Source: Thauera aromatica K172 (GTDB lineage Bacteria; Pseudomonadota; Gammaproteobacteria; Burkholderiales; Rhodocyclaceae). From it: a DNA stretch of 64,000 nucleotides. The position numbers were made by a program, and so were the translations under genes. The notes under the pieces are model-generated. The model was given only the letters and a program-made list of their open reading frames with translations. It had not been told where the DNA came from and searched no databases. This document shows, piece after piece, positions 48,350 through 59,290 of this stretch. The first letter of the stretch is position 1, and each line of letters begins with the position of its first letter. The stretch is from contig NZ_CP028339.1 in NCBI RefSeq assembly GCF_003030465.1, forward strand, positions 3,294,041 through 3,358,040, written 5' to 3'.

Positions 48350-49165
48350 ATGCAGCCGAAAACTGTCGTTCGCGTCGAGGCCGAAGAACCCGCCAAGCGC
48401 CTCGCCGTCCTCATCGACGCCGACAACGCCCAGGCCGGCGTCATCGAGGGCCTGCTCGAAGAGGTCGCCCGCTTCGGCGAAGCCACGGTGCGGCGGATCT
48501 ACGGCGATTTCACCTCGCCCAACAGCGCATCGTGGAAGAAGGTGCTGAATCGGTACTCGATCAAGCCCGTCCAGCAGTTCGCTTACACGACGGGCAAGAA
48601 CGCGACCGACAGCACCATGATCATCGACGCGATGGATCTACTCTACACGCGCCGCTTCGACGGCTACTGCCTGGTCACCAGCGACAGCGACTTCACCGGC
48701 CTGGCCGTGCGCCTGCGGGAAGAGGGCTTGCTTGTCTATGGATTCGGCGAGCAGAAAACCCCCGAGGCCTTCCGCAACGCCTGCCACAAGTTCATCTTCA
48801 CCGAAGTGCTGCGCAAGCCGGTTGCTGTGCCTGAAGCGGCGGCGCCAGCAAACGGGTCATCGCCTGCCGCCGAGGCGTCCGAGTCCGCGGTCGTGCCCGC
48901 AGCCACGATGGCGCGCCCGGCGTTTCCGACCGACTTTCTGATGGAGGCGCTCGAGAAATCGGCCGACGATTCCGGATGGGCTCACCTCGGCACGTTCGGC
49001 AGCTACCTGCAGAAGATCCAGCCGGATTTCGATTCGCGGCTTCACGGTTTCAAGAAGCTGTCCGATCTGGTGCGGGGGCGGGATGACCTGTTTTTGACCG
49101 AGGAGCGGATCGCGCCGGCTGGGACGAGCAAGGTGCTTTACATTCGGGCGAGGAAGAATCGGTAG
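48350..49165 (+). CDS. NYN-domain (LabA/DUF88) protein with OST-HTH domain
   Basis: A 271-residue protein. Residues about 17-160 form a NYN/PIN-like nuclease domain with the acidic residues of IDADNAQ, NATDSTMIIDAMDLL and LVTSDSDFTGL. After a Pro/Ala-rich linker, residues about 195-270 form an OST-HTH/LOTUS-type domain (DFLMEALEKSADDSGWAHLGTFGSYLQKIQPDF, then KLSDLVRG). Likely an RNA-binding or RNA-cleaving protein; the target is unknown. Confidence 0.88.
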   Translation: MQPKTVVRVEAEEPAKRLAVLIDADNAQAGVIEGLLEEVARFGEATVRRIYGDFTSPNSASWKKVLNRYSIKPVQQFAYTTGKNATDSTMIIDAMDLLYTRRFDGYCLVTSDSDFTGLAVRLREEGLLVYGFGEQKTPEAFRNACHKFIFTEVLRKPVAVPEAAAPANGSSPAAEASESAVVPAATMARPAFPTDFLMEALEKSADDSGWAHLGTFGSYLQKIQPDFDSRLHGFKKLSDLVRGRDDLFLTEERIAPAGTSKVLYIRARKNR

Positions 49166-49408
49166 GGGCGGGGGGCGTTCAGTGCGGACTCACACATTCG
49201 GCCAGGAGCGGCCTGTCGATTTTTCTGACTGAGCGTCGGGAACAAGCTGTCAACGGACGTTCGGGTTTCATGGCCCACCGACTCCTGGTCAGCCAATCTT
49301 GTCGGCCGGCCGTTCTCCCAGCTCAGCCTGGAGAACGCGCCGCTATCGGCGGGGTTCGGCGCTTCCTGCCGGAAGACTGGAGCCGGCCTTTGCATGGACG
49401 CTTTCCCA

Positions 49409-49449
49409 AGTCCTCCGTGCCGCGCATCGCGTGCGCGGCACGGAGGACT
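49409..49449. terminator. Strong bidirectional terminator hairpin
   Basis: A 17-bp perfect inverted repeat (49409-49425 with 49433-49449) and a 7-nt loop, between the convergent NYN-domain and cytochrome genes. It begins 7 nt after the cytochrome stop codon on the minus strand. No T-run is seen on either side, but position and stem strength fit a shared terminator. Confidence 0.8.
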
Positions 49450-49455
49450 CAAGTA

Positions 49456-51438
49456 TCAGCCGGTGAAGAACCCGACTCCAACCAACAGAAGCAGTCCGAG
49501 CCCGATACCGATCAGGGCCAGCCCGAGCACCACGGACCCGATGTGGAAGGGACGTGAGGGCTGGTCGATCAGGTATTTCTGAATCTCGCCACTGGCTACC
49601 ATGCGTTTGAAGTGCGCGGGGTGATCGTGGCGGAACTCGTCCAGCGACTGCGTGCCGGTGAACATCACCACGTCCGGCGGCGGCAGCTTGTCGGGCCTGA
49701 AGTGGTTGTTGAAGAAGTGCACCGTGAAGAGGAAGACCGCGGCGAGGAAGGCTTCTTCACCGTGCACCAGCGTCGCCACGTTGAACACCCAGCCCGGCAG
49801 GTAGGTGGCGGTCACGTGCGGGAAGGCCAGCATCAGGCCGCTCCAGCCGATCACGTTCACACCCCAGAACACCGCCCAGTAGTCGAACTTCTCGTAATAG
49901 GCCCAGCGCTCGAACTCGGGGCGCGGTCCCTTCCCGACGAACCACTTGAACATGCCCCAGCAGTCGGCGAAGTCCTTCCAGTTGGGCAGCAGCGAGTCCG
50001 GCCCGAACCAGCGGAAGCTGCGGTCGCGCAGCAGTTTCTGCATCACATAGATGAAGTGGATCAGGAAGATGGTGATGAAGAGCGATGCGGCAACACGGTG
50101 AACCAGTGCGAGCATCTTCGGCCCGCCCACCATGTCCGCCACCTTGGGCGCCCACGGGCTCTCGGCGAACAGCGCAGTCGAGCCGGTAAGCACGAGCGTC
50201 ATCGTGGCGAGCGCAAACAGCAGGTGCGCAACGCGCCAGCCCCACGTGAAGCGGCGGAAGTGCTTGCCCGGGTCGATTCCCAGCGCGGCAAGATCGATAT
50301 GCGGAATGGTCTTGCCCTGTTTCCGGTCCTTCCACTCACGGTAGTACCACAGGCCGGAATGGGCCCAGAAGAAGGCGAACACGAATATCAGCAGGCCGAT
50401 CATGAACTTGGACGCGACGTACATCTGCGGGTACTTGGCGAAGTCGTTCGTGGTGGCGTGCGGGGCAAACGATGCAAACCCGGGTGTCGCGTCGCGCATG
50501 CCGGGCTTCTTGTCGCTATGGCACTGCATGCAGGTCTTCATCCGGTTGTTCGGATGAACCGTCGATTTCAGGTGGTCCACGCCGAGGATGCGGTGGCTGC
50601 CGTGGCAGTCGGCGCACTTTGCCGTGTAGGCGTAGCCGAGGCGATTGACCTGGCCGTGATAGGTGTCCGCGTAGCTCGCGAGCTTGTCGTCGTGACAGCC
50701 GCCGCAGGTGTTGACGGCCGCGAGCTTGAACTTTTCGGACGACGTGTTCAGGACTGAATGCGCGCTGTGACAGTCGGTGCACACGGCGCCCTTCGTGTCG
50801 CCCTCGTCGAGGACCTTCTGGCCATGTGCGGATTCGGCGTAGGACTCGAGCTGGTCCTCGTGGCAGGCGCCGCCGCAGGTCTCGGGAACCGTCGCATGCC
50901 AGTCGCTGCGCCGCTGCGACACGTCGGCCGGCACGTTGAAGTCATGACTGGTGTGGCAGTCCTCGCAGACCGCCATCGGCCGCCCTGGCTCGTCCTCGCT
51001 GGGGCGGGCATGGAACGAGTTCTTGTAGGCTTCGATGTTCTGAACGACGACGCCGAGACGGGGCTTCTGTGCCGTTGCCCCGCCGGCTTGCGCGTCCTTC
51101 CACAGTGTTTCGTGGCAGCCGATGCAGGTCGGGCGCTCGGCGCCCGCTTTCTTCTGGTGCCTGGCCTGGCTGTCGGTGATCTCGGTGTGACAGGCAACGC
51201 ACTGCAGCCCGGCATGTACGCCCGCGTCAAAGCGATGCGGGTCGACGGGGCGCAGCGTCCGCGCCTCGCCATCCGCGTCGGCGAGTTCGATCGGCAGCCT
51301 GGATTTTTCGTGACACCCGAGACAACTCGCGTTGTCGAGCGAGTTGGTGTCTGCAGCAAGCGCCTCCCCGCCAAGCGCACCGAAAAAAAGGCAGGCCAAG
51401 CCTGCCAGCAACTGCCATCGGAGTCCCGGGCTAAGCAT
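49456..51438 (-). CDS. Multihaem cytochrome c fused to a membrane cytochrome b-type domain
   Basis: A 660-residue protein with a signal peptide (about 1-29, ending LAA). The periplasmic part (30-335) carries eight CxxCH motifs (C39, C80, C105, C158, C220, C245, C275, C303) and one CGGACH motif (C188; CxxxCH), so up to nine c-haems. The C-terminal part (340-660) has about six membrane segments with paired histidines (WRVAHLLF, HRVAASLFITIFLIHF, LVHGEE, FTVHFFNNHF), resembling dihaem b561/formate-dehydrogenase-gamma domains. It probably passes electrons between the quinone pool and periplasmic carriers. It is the last gene of the operon; the exact family is unknown to me. Confidence 0.85.
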   Translation of the reverse strand: MLSPGLRWQLLAGLACLFFGALGGEALAADTNSLDNASCLGCHEKSRLPIELADADGEARTLRPVDPHRFDAGVHAGLQCVACHTEITDSQARHQKKAGAERPTCIGCHETLWKDAQAGGATAQKPRLGVVVQNIEAYKNSFHARPSEDEPGRPMAVCEDCHTSHDFNVPADVSQRRSDWHATVPETCGGACHEDQLESYAESAHGQKVLDEGDTKGAVCTDCHSAHSVLNTSSEKFKLAAVNTCGGCHDDKLASYADTYHGQVNRLGYAYTAKCADCHGSHRILGVDHLKSTVHPNNRMKTCMQCHSDKKPGMRDATPGFASFAPHATTNDFAKYPQMYVASKFMIGLLIFVFAFFWAHSGLWYYREWKDRKQGKTIPHIDLAALGIDPGKHFRRFTWGWRVAHLLFALATMTLVLTGSTALFAESPWAPKVADMVGGPKMLALVHRVAASLFITIFLIHFIYVMQKLLRDRSFRWFGPDSLLPNWKDFADCWGMFKWFVGKGPRPEFERWAYYEKFDYWAVFWGVNVIGWSGLMLAFPHVTATYLPGWVFNVATLVHGEEAFLAAVFLFTVHFFNNHFRPDKLPPPDVVMFTGTQSLDEFRHDHPAHFKRMVASGEIQKYLIDQPSRPFHIGSVVLGLALIGIGLGLLLLVGVGFFTG

Positions 51439-51464
51439 GATGTGTTTTGGCTCTTTTCAGGTGA

Positions 51465-51794
51465 TCAGCGATCCAGCATCCACTTGGCGACGGCGTTCAG
51501 GACCGTGGGGTCCTTGGAGTCGATGATCTTGTGGTCTTCCTCGGTGCCGTCCGTCAGCCTGACCTTGCCGCCACTCGTCATGTGCTTGATGGCTTCGTCG
51601 GTGCCGAGGTTCTCGGTCTTGAAGCGCGCTGCGATCTTCTCGAGCGAAGGGCCCTTTTTCGCTTTTGTGGCGTGGTGGCACTTGTGGCAGTCGTTGTCCT
51701 TGAAGACCTCTTCTGCATCCACCTGGGCGAAGGCGGGTGCGGAGAGACACAGGCTGCCGATGGCGGCGGACACGATAAGGGTTCGGATATTCAT
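51465..51794 (-). CDS. Small periplasmic class I cytochrome c
   Basis: A 109-residue protein with a signal peptide ending AFA (about residue 23) and one haem site CHKCH (about 36-40). The axial methionine is probably the one in HMTSGGKVRL (about 70). It resembles cytochrome c551/552. It lies 26 nt upstream of the multihaem gene and probably shuttles electrons between it and the lipoprotein encoded upstream. Confidence 0.87.
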   Translation of the reverse strand: MNIRTLIVSAAIGSLCLSAPAFAQVDAEEVFKDNDCHKCHHATKAKKGPSLEKIAARFKTENLGTDEAIKHMTSGGKVRLTDGTEEDHKIIDSKDPTVLNAVAKWMLDR

Positions 51795-51819
51795 TTTTTG
51801 CCCCTGATGCGGTAAGGAA

Positions 51820-51841
51820 CCGGCCGTCTGCGGACGGCCGG
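51820..51841 (-). other. RNA hairpin between two cytochrome genes
   Basis: A 9-bp perfect stem (CCGGCCGTC / GACGGCCGG) with a TGCG loop, 11 nt after the stop of the haem lipoprotein gene. It may attenuate or stabilise the transcript before the cytochrome c gene. Confidence 0.6.
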
Positions 51842-51852
51842 CGGCGTGGGAA

Positions 51853-53172
51853 TCAGTTCAGTTTGACGGCCGTGATGTCGGCCTTGGTGCCGATGCCCAG
51901 CGTCTTGGCGTAAGACACGTGATGACCGCGTCCGGTCATGTTGTCGTCGTGGATGGCAAACCCGACGTTGTAGACGCCGCCCGGCTTGAGCGCCTTGTCA
52001 TCCGCGTTGGTCAGGCCGAGCGGACGGATGAACACCACCGTCTGCACGCCATCCTTCCATTCGGAAATGGCTTTGTTGTCGGCGGCCGAGCCCGTCGCAC
52101 CCGCGGCGCTCAGGACGTACTGCGGCAGAATGTCGCCTTCCTTCCAGCCTGCGTTCGGATCGAAGGGCACGGCATTGACGCCCTGGATCAGGATCAGCTC
52201 CTTCTTGCCACCGTAGTCGCTCGCGGCGAACGCCTTGTCACCAAACTTGGCCGGATCGAACATGAACTTCGGCAGCTTGGTCTTGCCGTCCATGTTCGAG
52301 CTGAAGTGATTCTTGCCCGCATCGAAGTTGCGGTACTCAAGCACGAAGCCATCATCCGCGCCGCCGACCTTGTCGCTGCGATGGGAACGCCACTGCATCA
52401 GTTCGAGGAACTCGCCATTGGCCTTCATCTTCGCTATCTCTTCGAGCGACTTGCCCGTCGACCAGTCCATCGGATTGGTGCGGGTGCCTGGAATGAACTT
52501 GCGCACGTCGGATTTCTTGATCGCCTGCATCAGGGCATTCGCCTCGACCTCCGCCTTTGTCGGCTCCTTCTGCATGTCGCGCTCGCCGTTGTGGCAGGTC
52601 AGCCAGCAGCCCTGCTGGGCGAAACCGGGCACCTTGCCATCGTCGAGCATGATGTTCACGCGGTTCTCATAGACGATCCCGGTCTTGCCGGCCAGCACGT
52701 TCTTGTTGAGGCGCATGCCGCCGTAGGCTTTCCATTCCTTGCCGTCGAAGCGGTAGCCCGGATAGTCGTTGCCCGGGTGGTTCGGGTTATTCGTCTTGTA
52801 CTGGAAGCGCAGGTAGGCGTTCTTGTCGTCGTAGGCCGCCTGCACCGTCATGTCGATGTGGCCGTTCTTGCCCTTCAGGACTGCGGCATGCGGTTCGAGC
52901 GGATGATCGCCGCGCAGGATCTTGGCGCCCTGACGCTGCTCTTCCTTGGGATCGTCGTGGCAGGAGGTGCAGGCATCGCCGCGCGCGGTCTCCTTGGCTG
53001 CACCCGCATGGGCCTCGCTGCGCAACCACTGGTAGGAAGACTGGCCGGGATAGAACAGCGCGACCTTGGTCGCGGGAATCTTGTTCCAGTCGATGGCTTG
53101 CGGGCCAGTCGCCATGGAGGCACAGCCGGCGACGATCACGGAAACGCCCAGAAACACTGCTGTCTTTTTCAT
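51853..53172 (-). CDS. Lipoprotein with ethylbenzene-dehydrogenase-like haem domain and c-haem motifs
   Basis: A 439-residue predicted lipoprotein (lipobox VAGC, Cys 17). It has a haem c site CTSCH (about 68-72) and a second Cys/His site CWLTCH (about 190; CxxxCH). The main body (about 95-435) resembles the haem b-binding gamma subunit of DMSO-reductase type II enzymes such as ethylbenzene dehydrogenase (VNIMLDDG, then the C-terminal GVYNVGFAIHDDNMTGRGHHVSYAKTLGIG with candidate haem ligands). No molybdenum catalytic subunit is encoded nearby. It is the first gene after the sigma-54 promoter. The electron partner is unknown. Confidence 0.8.
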   Translation of the reverse strand: MKKTAVFLGVSVIVAGCASMATGPQAIDWNKIPATKVALFYPGQSSYQWLRSEAHAGAAKETARGDACTSCHDDPKEEQRQGAKILRGDHPLEPHAAVLKGKNGHIDMTVQAAYDDKNAYLRFQYKTNNPNHPGNDYPGYRFDGKEWKAYGGMRLNKNVLAGKTGIVYENRVNIMLDDGKVPGFAQQGCWLTCHNGERDMQKEPTKAEVEANALMQAIKKSDVRKFIPGTRTNPMDWSTGKSLEEIAKMKANGEFLELMQWRSHRSDKVGGADDGFVLEYRNFDAGKNHFSSNMDGKTKLPKFMFDPAKFGDKAFAASDYGGKKELILIQGVNAVPFDPNAGWKEGDILPQYVLSAAGATGSAADNKAISEWKDGVQTVVFIRPLGLTNADDKALKPGGVYNVGFAIHDDNMTGRGHHVSYAKTLGIGTKADITAVKLN

Positions 53173-53213
53173 AACAATGGCCCCTACGTGGTTGTTGTCA
53201 GGTGATTCGCGTC

Positions 53214-53230
53214 ATGCAAAATTCATGCCG
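53214..53230 (-). promoter_or_regulatory. Sigma-54 promoter of the cytochrome operon
   Basis: The minus strand reads CGGCATGAATTTTGCAT: GG and GC separated by ten bases, with a TTGCAT -12 element as in TGGCACG-N4-TTGCW. It lies about 42 nt upstream of the lipoprotein start codon and about 60 nt from two inverted repeats that may bind the neighbouring NtrC-type regulator. Confidence 0.8.
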
Positions 53231-53281
53231 CTGTTTCGGGCCGTGCCTACGGCGGTTTGGGGCGATCGATCGGCCTGGAGG

Positions 53282-53319
53282 TGTCATTTTTCAGTGACAG
53301 CCGTCACCGTTCGGTGACA
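53282..53319 (-). promoter_or_regulatory. Paired inverted repeats, candidate enhancer sites
   Basis: Two dyads lie 20 bp apart centre to centre: TGTCA-N8-TGACA (53282-53299) and CGTCA-N8-TGACA (53302-53319). The spacing of two helical turns puts both on the same DNA face. They overlap the 3' end of the regulator gene and precede the sigma-54 promoter by about 50-90 bp, a typical enhancer place. The second one could also fold as a terminator stem. Confidence 0.65.
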
Positions 53320-54692
53320 ATCCCCCAGCGCTTCATGCGTACGTAGAGATTCTGTCGGGGGATGCCGGACAGGCGGGCCGCTTCCGAAACGTTGCCGTGT
53401 GCCGCTTCGAGCAGGCGGACCATGTAGTCGCGCTCGAACGACGCCCGTGCGTCCTGATAGCCCAGCGCAGCCTGGGAGGACTCCGCCTGCCCGGGGCCGA
53501 GCTCGAGGCCGGCCCTCGGGGCGTCGAAACCTTCTGGAAACAGATGAATGTCGTCGATCGGGCCATCGCCATGCAGTGCGACGGTCCGCTCGATGCAATG
53601 CTGCAACTGGCGGACGTTGCCTTCCCACGGGTGGTGTTCGAGCGCCTCGACTGCCGCCGGGGTGAAGGGCCCGCAGTGGCGTCCGAACTTGGCGTTGAAG
53701 GCCTCGAGAAAGTGCATCGCCAGCGGCAGGATGTCCCCGGTACGTTCGCGCAGGGGCGGCATCACGATGGTCACCACTGCGATGCGGTAGTACAGGTCCT
53801 CGCGGAAGCGGCCCGCTTTGATCTCTGCCTGCAGCGGGCGGTTCGTGGCGCAGACCAGGCGAAAGTCCGCCTTTCGCGTCTGAGCACTGCCGATCCGCGT
53901 GTAGGAGTTGTCCTGCAGCACGCGCAGCAGGCTGCTCTGCAGTTTGGGGCTCATATCGGCGATTTCGTCGAGGAAGAGTGTGCCGCCGTGCGCCTTTTCA
54001 AAGTAGCCGGCGGTGGCCTGCCCGGCGCCGGTGAAGGCGCCTTTCTCGAAGCCGAACAGCAGGCTCTCGAGGAGCGTCTCGGGCAGGCCGCCGCAGTTGA
54101 CCTCGAGGTAGGGCTGTCCCGAACGCGCGCTGAGACCATGGATCAATTTCGCCGCGAGGTCCTTGCCGGTGCCGCTCTCGCCTTCGAGCAGCACCGTGAT
54201 GTCGATGCCGGCGACGCGCTGCAGCTGAGCTTGAGCGTAGGCCATCGCCGGTGACTGGCCGACGATGACCGGCAGGTGAGTTCCGGTGTTGAGCTGCGCA
54301 CGCAAGGTGTCGATGTCCCTGTAGGCCTGATCGAGCTCCAGTGCCTTGCCGATGACCGCCTCGAGGGCGTCTATGTCCTCGAAGGGCTTGGTCTGATAGT
54401 CGAAGACGCCCTCACGAACCGCGGCGACCGCGTCGCGTACGTCGGCAAAGCCGGTCATCAGGATCGCGACCAGGCGCGGGCGCTGCCGGCGCAGCTCGCG
54501 CAGCAGGTCGATGCCGTTGGCGTCGGGCAGGCACTGATCCATCAACACCAGGTTGAAATCCGTCGCCGCGAATCGCTGTCGGGCCTCGCGCGCGTCGACG
54601 GCGAGACTCAATTCGGCGGTTTTGGCGAGGAGCCGTTCGAGAAAGACCCGGGTGTGCCGGTCGTCATCGACGATAAGTATCTTGGGGGGCAT
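53304..54692 (-). CDS. NtrC-family sigma-54-dependent response regulator
   Basis: A 462-residue regulator from the ATG at 54692. It has a receiver domain (1-125; phosphoacceptor Asp52 in LVLMDQCLPD), an AAA+ domain (about 140-380; Walker A GESGTGKD, GAFTGA loop for sigma-54 contact, Walker B GGTLFLDEIADM) and a Fis-type helix-turn-helix (ASFERDYMVRLLEAAHGNVSEAARLSGIPRQNLYVRMKRWG). It is coded one base after the sensor kinase stop. It probably controls the cytochrome operon lying next to it through the dyads at 53282-53319. Confidence 0.93.
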   Translation of the reverse strand: MPPKILIVDDDRHTRVFLERLLAKTAELSLAVDAREARQRFAATDFNLVLMDQCLPDANGIDLLRELRRQRPRLVAILMTGFADVRDAVAAVREGVFDYQTKPFEDIDALEAVIGKALELDQAYRDIDTLRAQLNTGTHLPVIVGQSPAMAYAQAQLQRVAGIDITVLLEGESGTGKDLAAKLIHGLSARSGQPYLEVNCGGLPETLLESLLFGFEKGAFTGAGQATAGYFEKAHGGTLFLDEIADMSPKLQSSLLRVLQDNSYTRIGSAQTRKADFRLVCATNRPLQAEIKAGRFREDLYYRIAVVTIVMPPLRERTGDILPLAMHFLEAFNAKFGRHCGPFTPAAVEALEHHPWEGNVRQLQHCIERTVALHGDGPIDDIHLFPEGFDAPRAGLELGPGQAESSQAALGYQDARASFERDYMVRLLEAAHGNVSEAARLSGIPRQNLYVRMKRWGIVTER

Positions 54693-54693
54693 G

Positions 54694-56472
54694 TCAGCCT
54701 GCTGAGGCAGCGTTCGAAGGCGAGTCAGGCAACCACAACGCAATTCGCGTGCCACTGCCGGGCTTGCTGCTGGCGGTGACCTGGCCATCGTGCAGCAGGG
54801 CGACGTGCTGCACGACCGGCAGTCCAAGGCCGGTTCCATCGGTGCGCGTGGTGAAGAAGGGTGCGAATATCTGTGCCAGGACCTCGGGCGTCATGCCCCG
54901 GCCGTGGTCGGTGACGGTGAGCGACCAACCCGGCACGCCGCGCGTGGCGTCGGTATGCGGTGTCAGCGAGATCGTGATCGGGGGGCCGTCCGCGCTCGAG
55001 TGCTGGCTGGCGTTCATGAACAGGTTGAAGAGCGCATGCCGGATCAGTACCGGATCGACCGAAAGGTTGACCGGGGTCGTGGGCAGGTCCATCTCCACCG
55101 CTGGATGCTCTTTAACGGCCTGGCGAAACAGGAGCACCGTGTCCTCGATCAGGCTCGCCATGTCGGTCGGCTTGCGCTCGAAGCCGGATACCCGCGAGAA
55201 GGCCAGCATCCGCTTGACGAAGTCGCGGCAGTCTTCGCCCGCGACGCGGATGTCGTGAAGCAGTTCGCGCAGATGTGCCGGCGCGTCCACGTCACGCTCG
55301 GCGAGTTGGGCCAGATTGACGACGCCGACGAGCGGATTGTTCAGCTGATGGGAAATGCTGCCGACCATCGTGCCCAGTGCCGACAGTTTCTCAAGCTGCA
55401 GGATGCGCTGGTGCTCGGTGTCCAGGCGCAGCAGCTGATGTTCGAGCTCGTGCTGTCGGCGGTAGTCGCGTTCGACGCGGTCGAGCGCGGCGTACAGCAC
55501 GGCGAGGAGGCCCAGCCCCACGAGCAGGCTGACGCCGATGGCGACGCCAATCGAGAGCTGGAACATCTCCTCCAGCGCGGTGATGTCGCGCAGCACCACC
55601 AGCTCACCCAGCTCGTGCCCCTCGGTGTCCCTGAACGGAACCGGTGCAAGGTGCAGCGTGCGGCCTTGATCCTGGATCTCCGTCGTATCACCCGCCAGCA
55701 AGGCGGCGAGCTTGGTGTGGTCGAGCGTTGGGGGGATGTGCGCACTCGTCTTCGCAATGATCACGCGGGTGTCGAAGCGCTCCCAGTCGCCGGTGCGCTT
55801 CATCAGCGCCTGCCCCTGTTCCCACTGGCTGCGCGAGAGTTGTGCCTTGTCGACGAGCACGAGCAGGTCGACGCCCAGGCTCTGGCTGATTTCGTCGATC
55901 AGGTGCTCGATCTCCTTGCCGATCTCGACGTAGCCAACCACCACGCCGTCACGCTTCCAGGGCAGCACCAGGCGCAGGGTCAGTGTTCCCATCACGCCGA
56001 GGTCGAGGCCGCGCACCGGCCCCTGGCTGTCGTGCGCCTTCAGCATCGTGGCCCGCTCGATCCTGTCGCCCGACTGCCCGGGGCTGTGGAAGCGGTAGAG
56101 GGTCGCCAGGTCGGGGCGTACGAGATAGAGATGGGTGATGCGGTGCTCGGCCTGCAGGGTCGAGAACAGGCCATCGCCCAGGCGGGCGACCTCCTCACGG
56201 TCTCCGCGCTCGAAGGCCGACTCCATCGCAGCGTTGGTCATCAGGGCGCGCGTAGTCGCCATCATCAGGTTGGTGTCCTTGGCGAGCTTCTGTTCGAAAA
56301 GTTGCGACACCGCCGCGGAGCGCTCGCTCAGGTCGCGGTCGCGCACGCGCATCTCGACCGCGTAGAAGGCAGCCACGAAGACATGGAGGACGATCAGGAG
56401 CACCAGTGCGTAGGGTGCGATGAACTTGGTTTTGATGCGTTTCGGGTATTCAAGGGGTGAGACGGTCGTCAT
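54694..56472 (-). CDS. Membrane sensor histidine kinase of the cytochrome cluster
   Basis: A 592-residue kinase. A first membrane helix (about 18-40) is followed by a periplasmic sensor region (about 41-310, double-Cache-like, with LGVDLLVLVDKAQLSRSQWEQG) and a second helix (about 311-335; FQLSIGVAIGVSLLVGLGLLAVLY). The phosphoacceptor region is GSISHQLNNPLVGVVNLAQL and the ATPase domain has NLFMNASQHS, DHGRGM and GTGLGLPVV. No cytosolic PAS domain is obvious. The signal, probably a periplasmic small molecule, is unknown. Confidence 0.9.
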   Translation of the reverse strand: MTTVSPLEYPKRIKTKFIAPYALVLLIVLHVFVAAFYAVEMRVRDRDLSERSAAVSQLFEQKLAKDTNLMMATTRALMTNAAMESAFERGDREEVARLGDGLFSTLQAEHRITHLYLVRPDLATLYRFHSPGQSGDRIERATMLKAHDSQGPVRGLDLGVMGTLTLRLVLPWKRDGVVVGYVEIGKEIEHLIDEISQSLGVDLLVLVDKAQLSRSQWEQGQALMKRTGDWERFDTRVIIAKTSAHIPPTLDHTKLAALLAGDTTEIQDQGRTLHLAPVPFRDTEGHELGELVVLRDITALEEMFQLSIGVAIGVSLLVGLGLLAVLYAALDRVERDYRRQHELEHQLLRLDTEHQRILQLEKLSALGTMVGSISHQLNNPLVGVVNLAQLAERDVDAPAHLRELLHDIRVAGEDCRDFVKRMLAFSRVSGFERKPTDMASLIEDTVLLFRQAVKEHPAVEMDLPTTPVNLSVDPVLIRHALFNLFMNASQHSSADGPPITISLTPHTDATRGVPGWSLTVTDHGRGMTPEVLAQIFAPFFTTRTDGTGLGLPVVQHVALLHDGQVTASSKPGSGTRIALWLPDSPSNAASAG

Positions 56473-56596
56473 GCCTGTCCTTGTGCAAGGTGTCGTTCAA
56501 GGCGTTCCGGGCAGTGCTTACCAACAGACGGACCGAGGTCGTGATCTGAAATGAGAAAGGCTGTCCTTCGAGAAACGCTCGACGTTAGCCCATGGC

Positions 56597-56860
56597 CTAT
56601 CGATGGTACAGGGGTGACTCTCGCCCGATCCGCTCAGGCTCGCTCACCGCCCTTCGTCCCGGCATGCCCTGTGCCGCCACCAGGCCCGCGCTGCGGGCCT
56701 GCCGCCACAGCGCACGCTGCAGCGCGAAGCGCGCCCGGCTCAGGCGCGAACGCACCGTGCCCACCGGCACGCAGAGCAGTGCCGCGGCTTCGGCATAGGA
56801 ATACCCTTCCACGTCGATCAGCATCTCGACGGTCCGGTAGCAGTCGGGCGGGCGCTCGAA
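56597..56860 (-). pseudogene. ECF sigma factor remnant (region 4 only)
   Basis: A short frame encodes PPDCYRTVEMLIDVEGYSYAEAAALLCVPVGTVRSRLSRARFALQ, a typical sigma-70 region 4 helix-turn-helix. The region 2 part needed for -10 recognition is absent upstream; the preceding residues (MPASNCPEYWSHASSFAAFFLF) are unrelated, and no second frame restores it. The frame ends in an unrelated tail. Best read as a truncated, non-functional ECF sigma gene. Confidence 0.7.
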
Positions 56861-57095
56861 CAGGAAAAAGGCCGCGAAAGAGCTCGCATGAGACCAGTAC
56901 TCAGGGCAGTTGCTGGCTGGCATGCGCGAGGCCCTCGATGGGCGCGCTGGCTGGCTGGAAATGAGGAAGCGGGAAGCGGGTCGAGAAGCAGCGTTCAGGC
57001 ACTTATTTGCGACAGATTCTCATCATCGATCTCAATGCCGTCCTGCGTAAAGCCACTCTCCGGAGAAAACCGTTTCCCGTCACCCGCTGCCGCCC

Positions 57096-59027
<1,932 letters not shown>

Positions 59028-59290
59028 GAACGTAAACGCGGCCGGGCGGCCGCGGAGTCATGTAAAGGCGCTATTCTACGCCCCAGTCACTCTACGCCCC
59101 AGCCACTACGCTCCAGCCGTATCGCCCCCGGAAACCGCGCGCATGTCCAGCTCTCACACGCCGACTCCAACCCGCCCCGCCCCTTCCGCCCGCTTGCCTC
59201 CCTGTCGGCGGCCGCCCAGCGTCCGCCCGCCGCACGGAACAGGCCGGCGCGGCCCGCTGTTCACCGCCCCTGCCGGGCAAGGCCCGGGGG

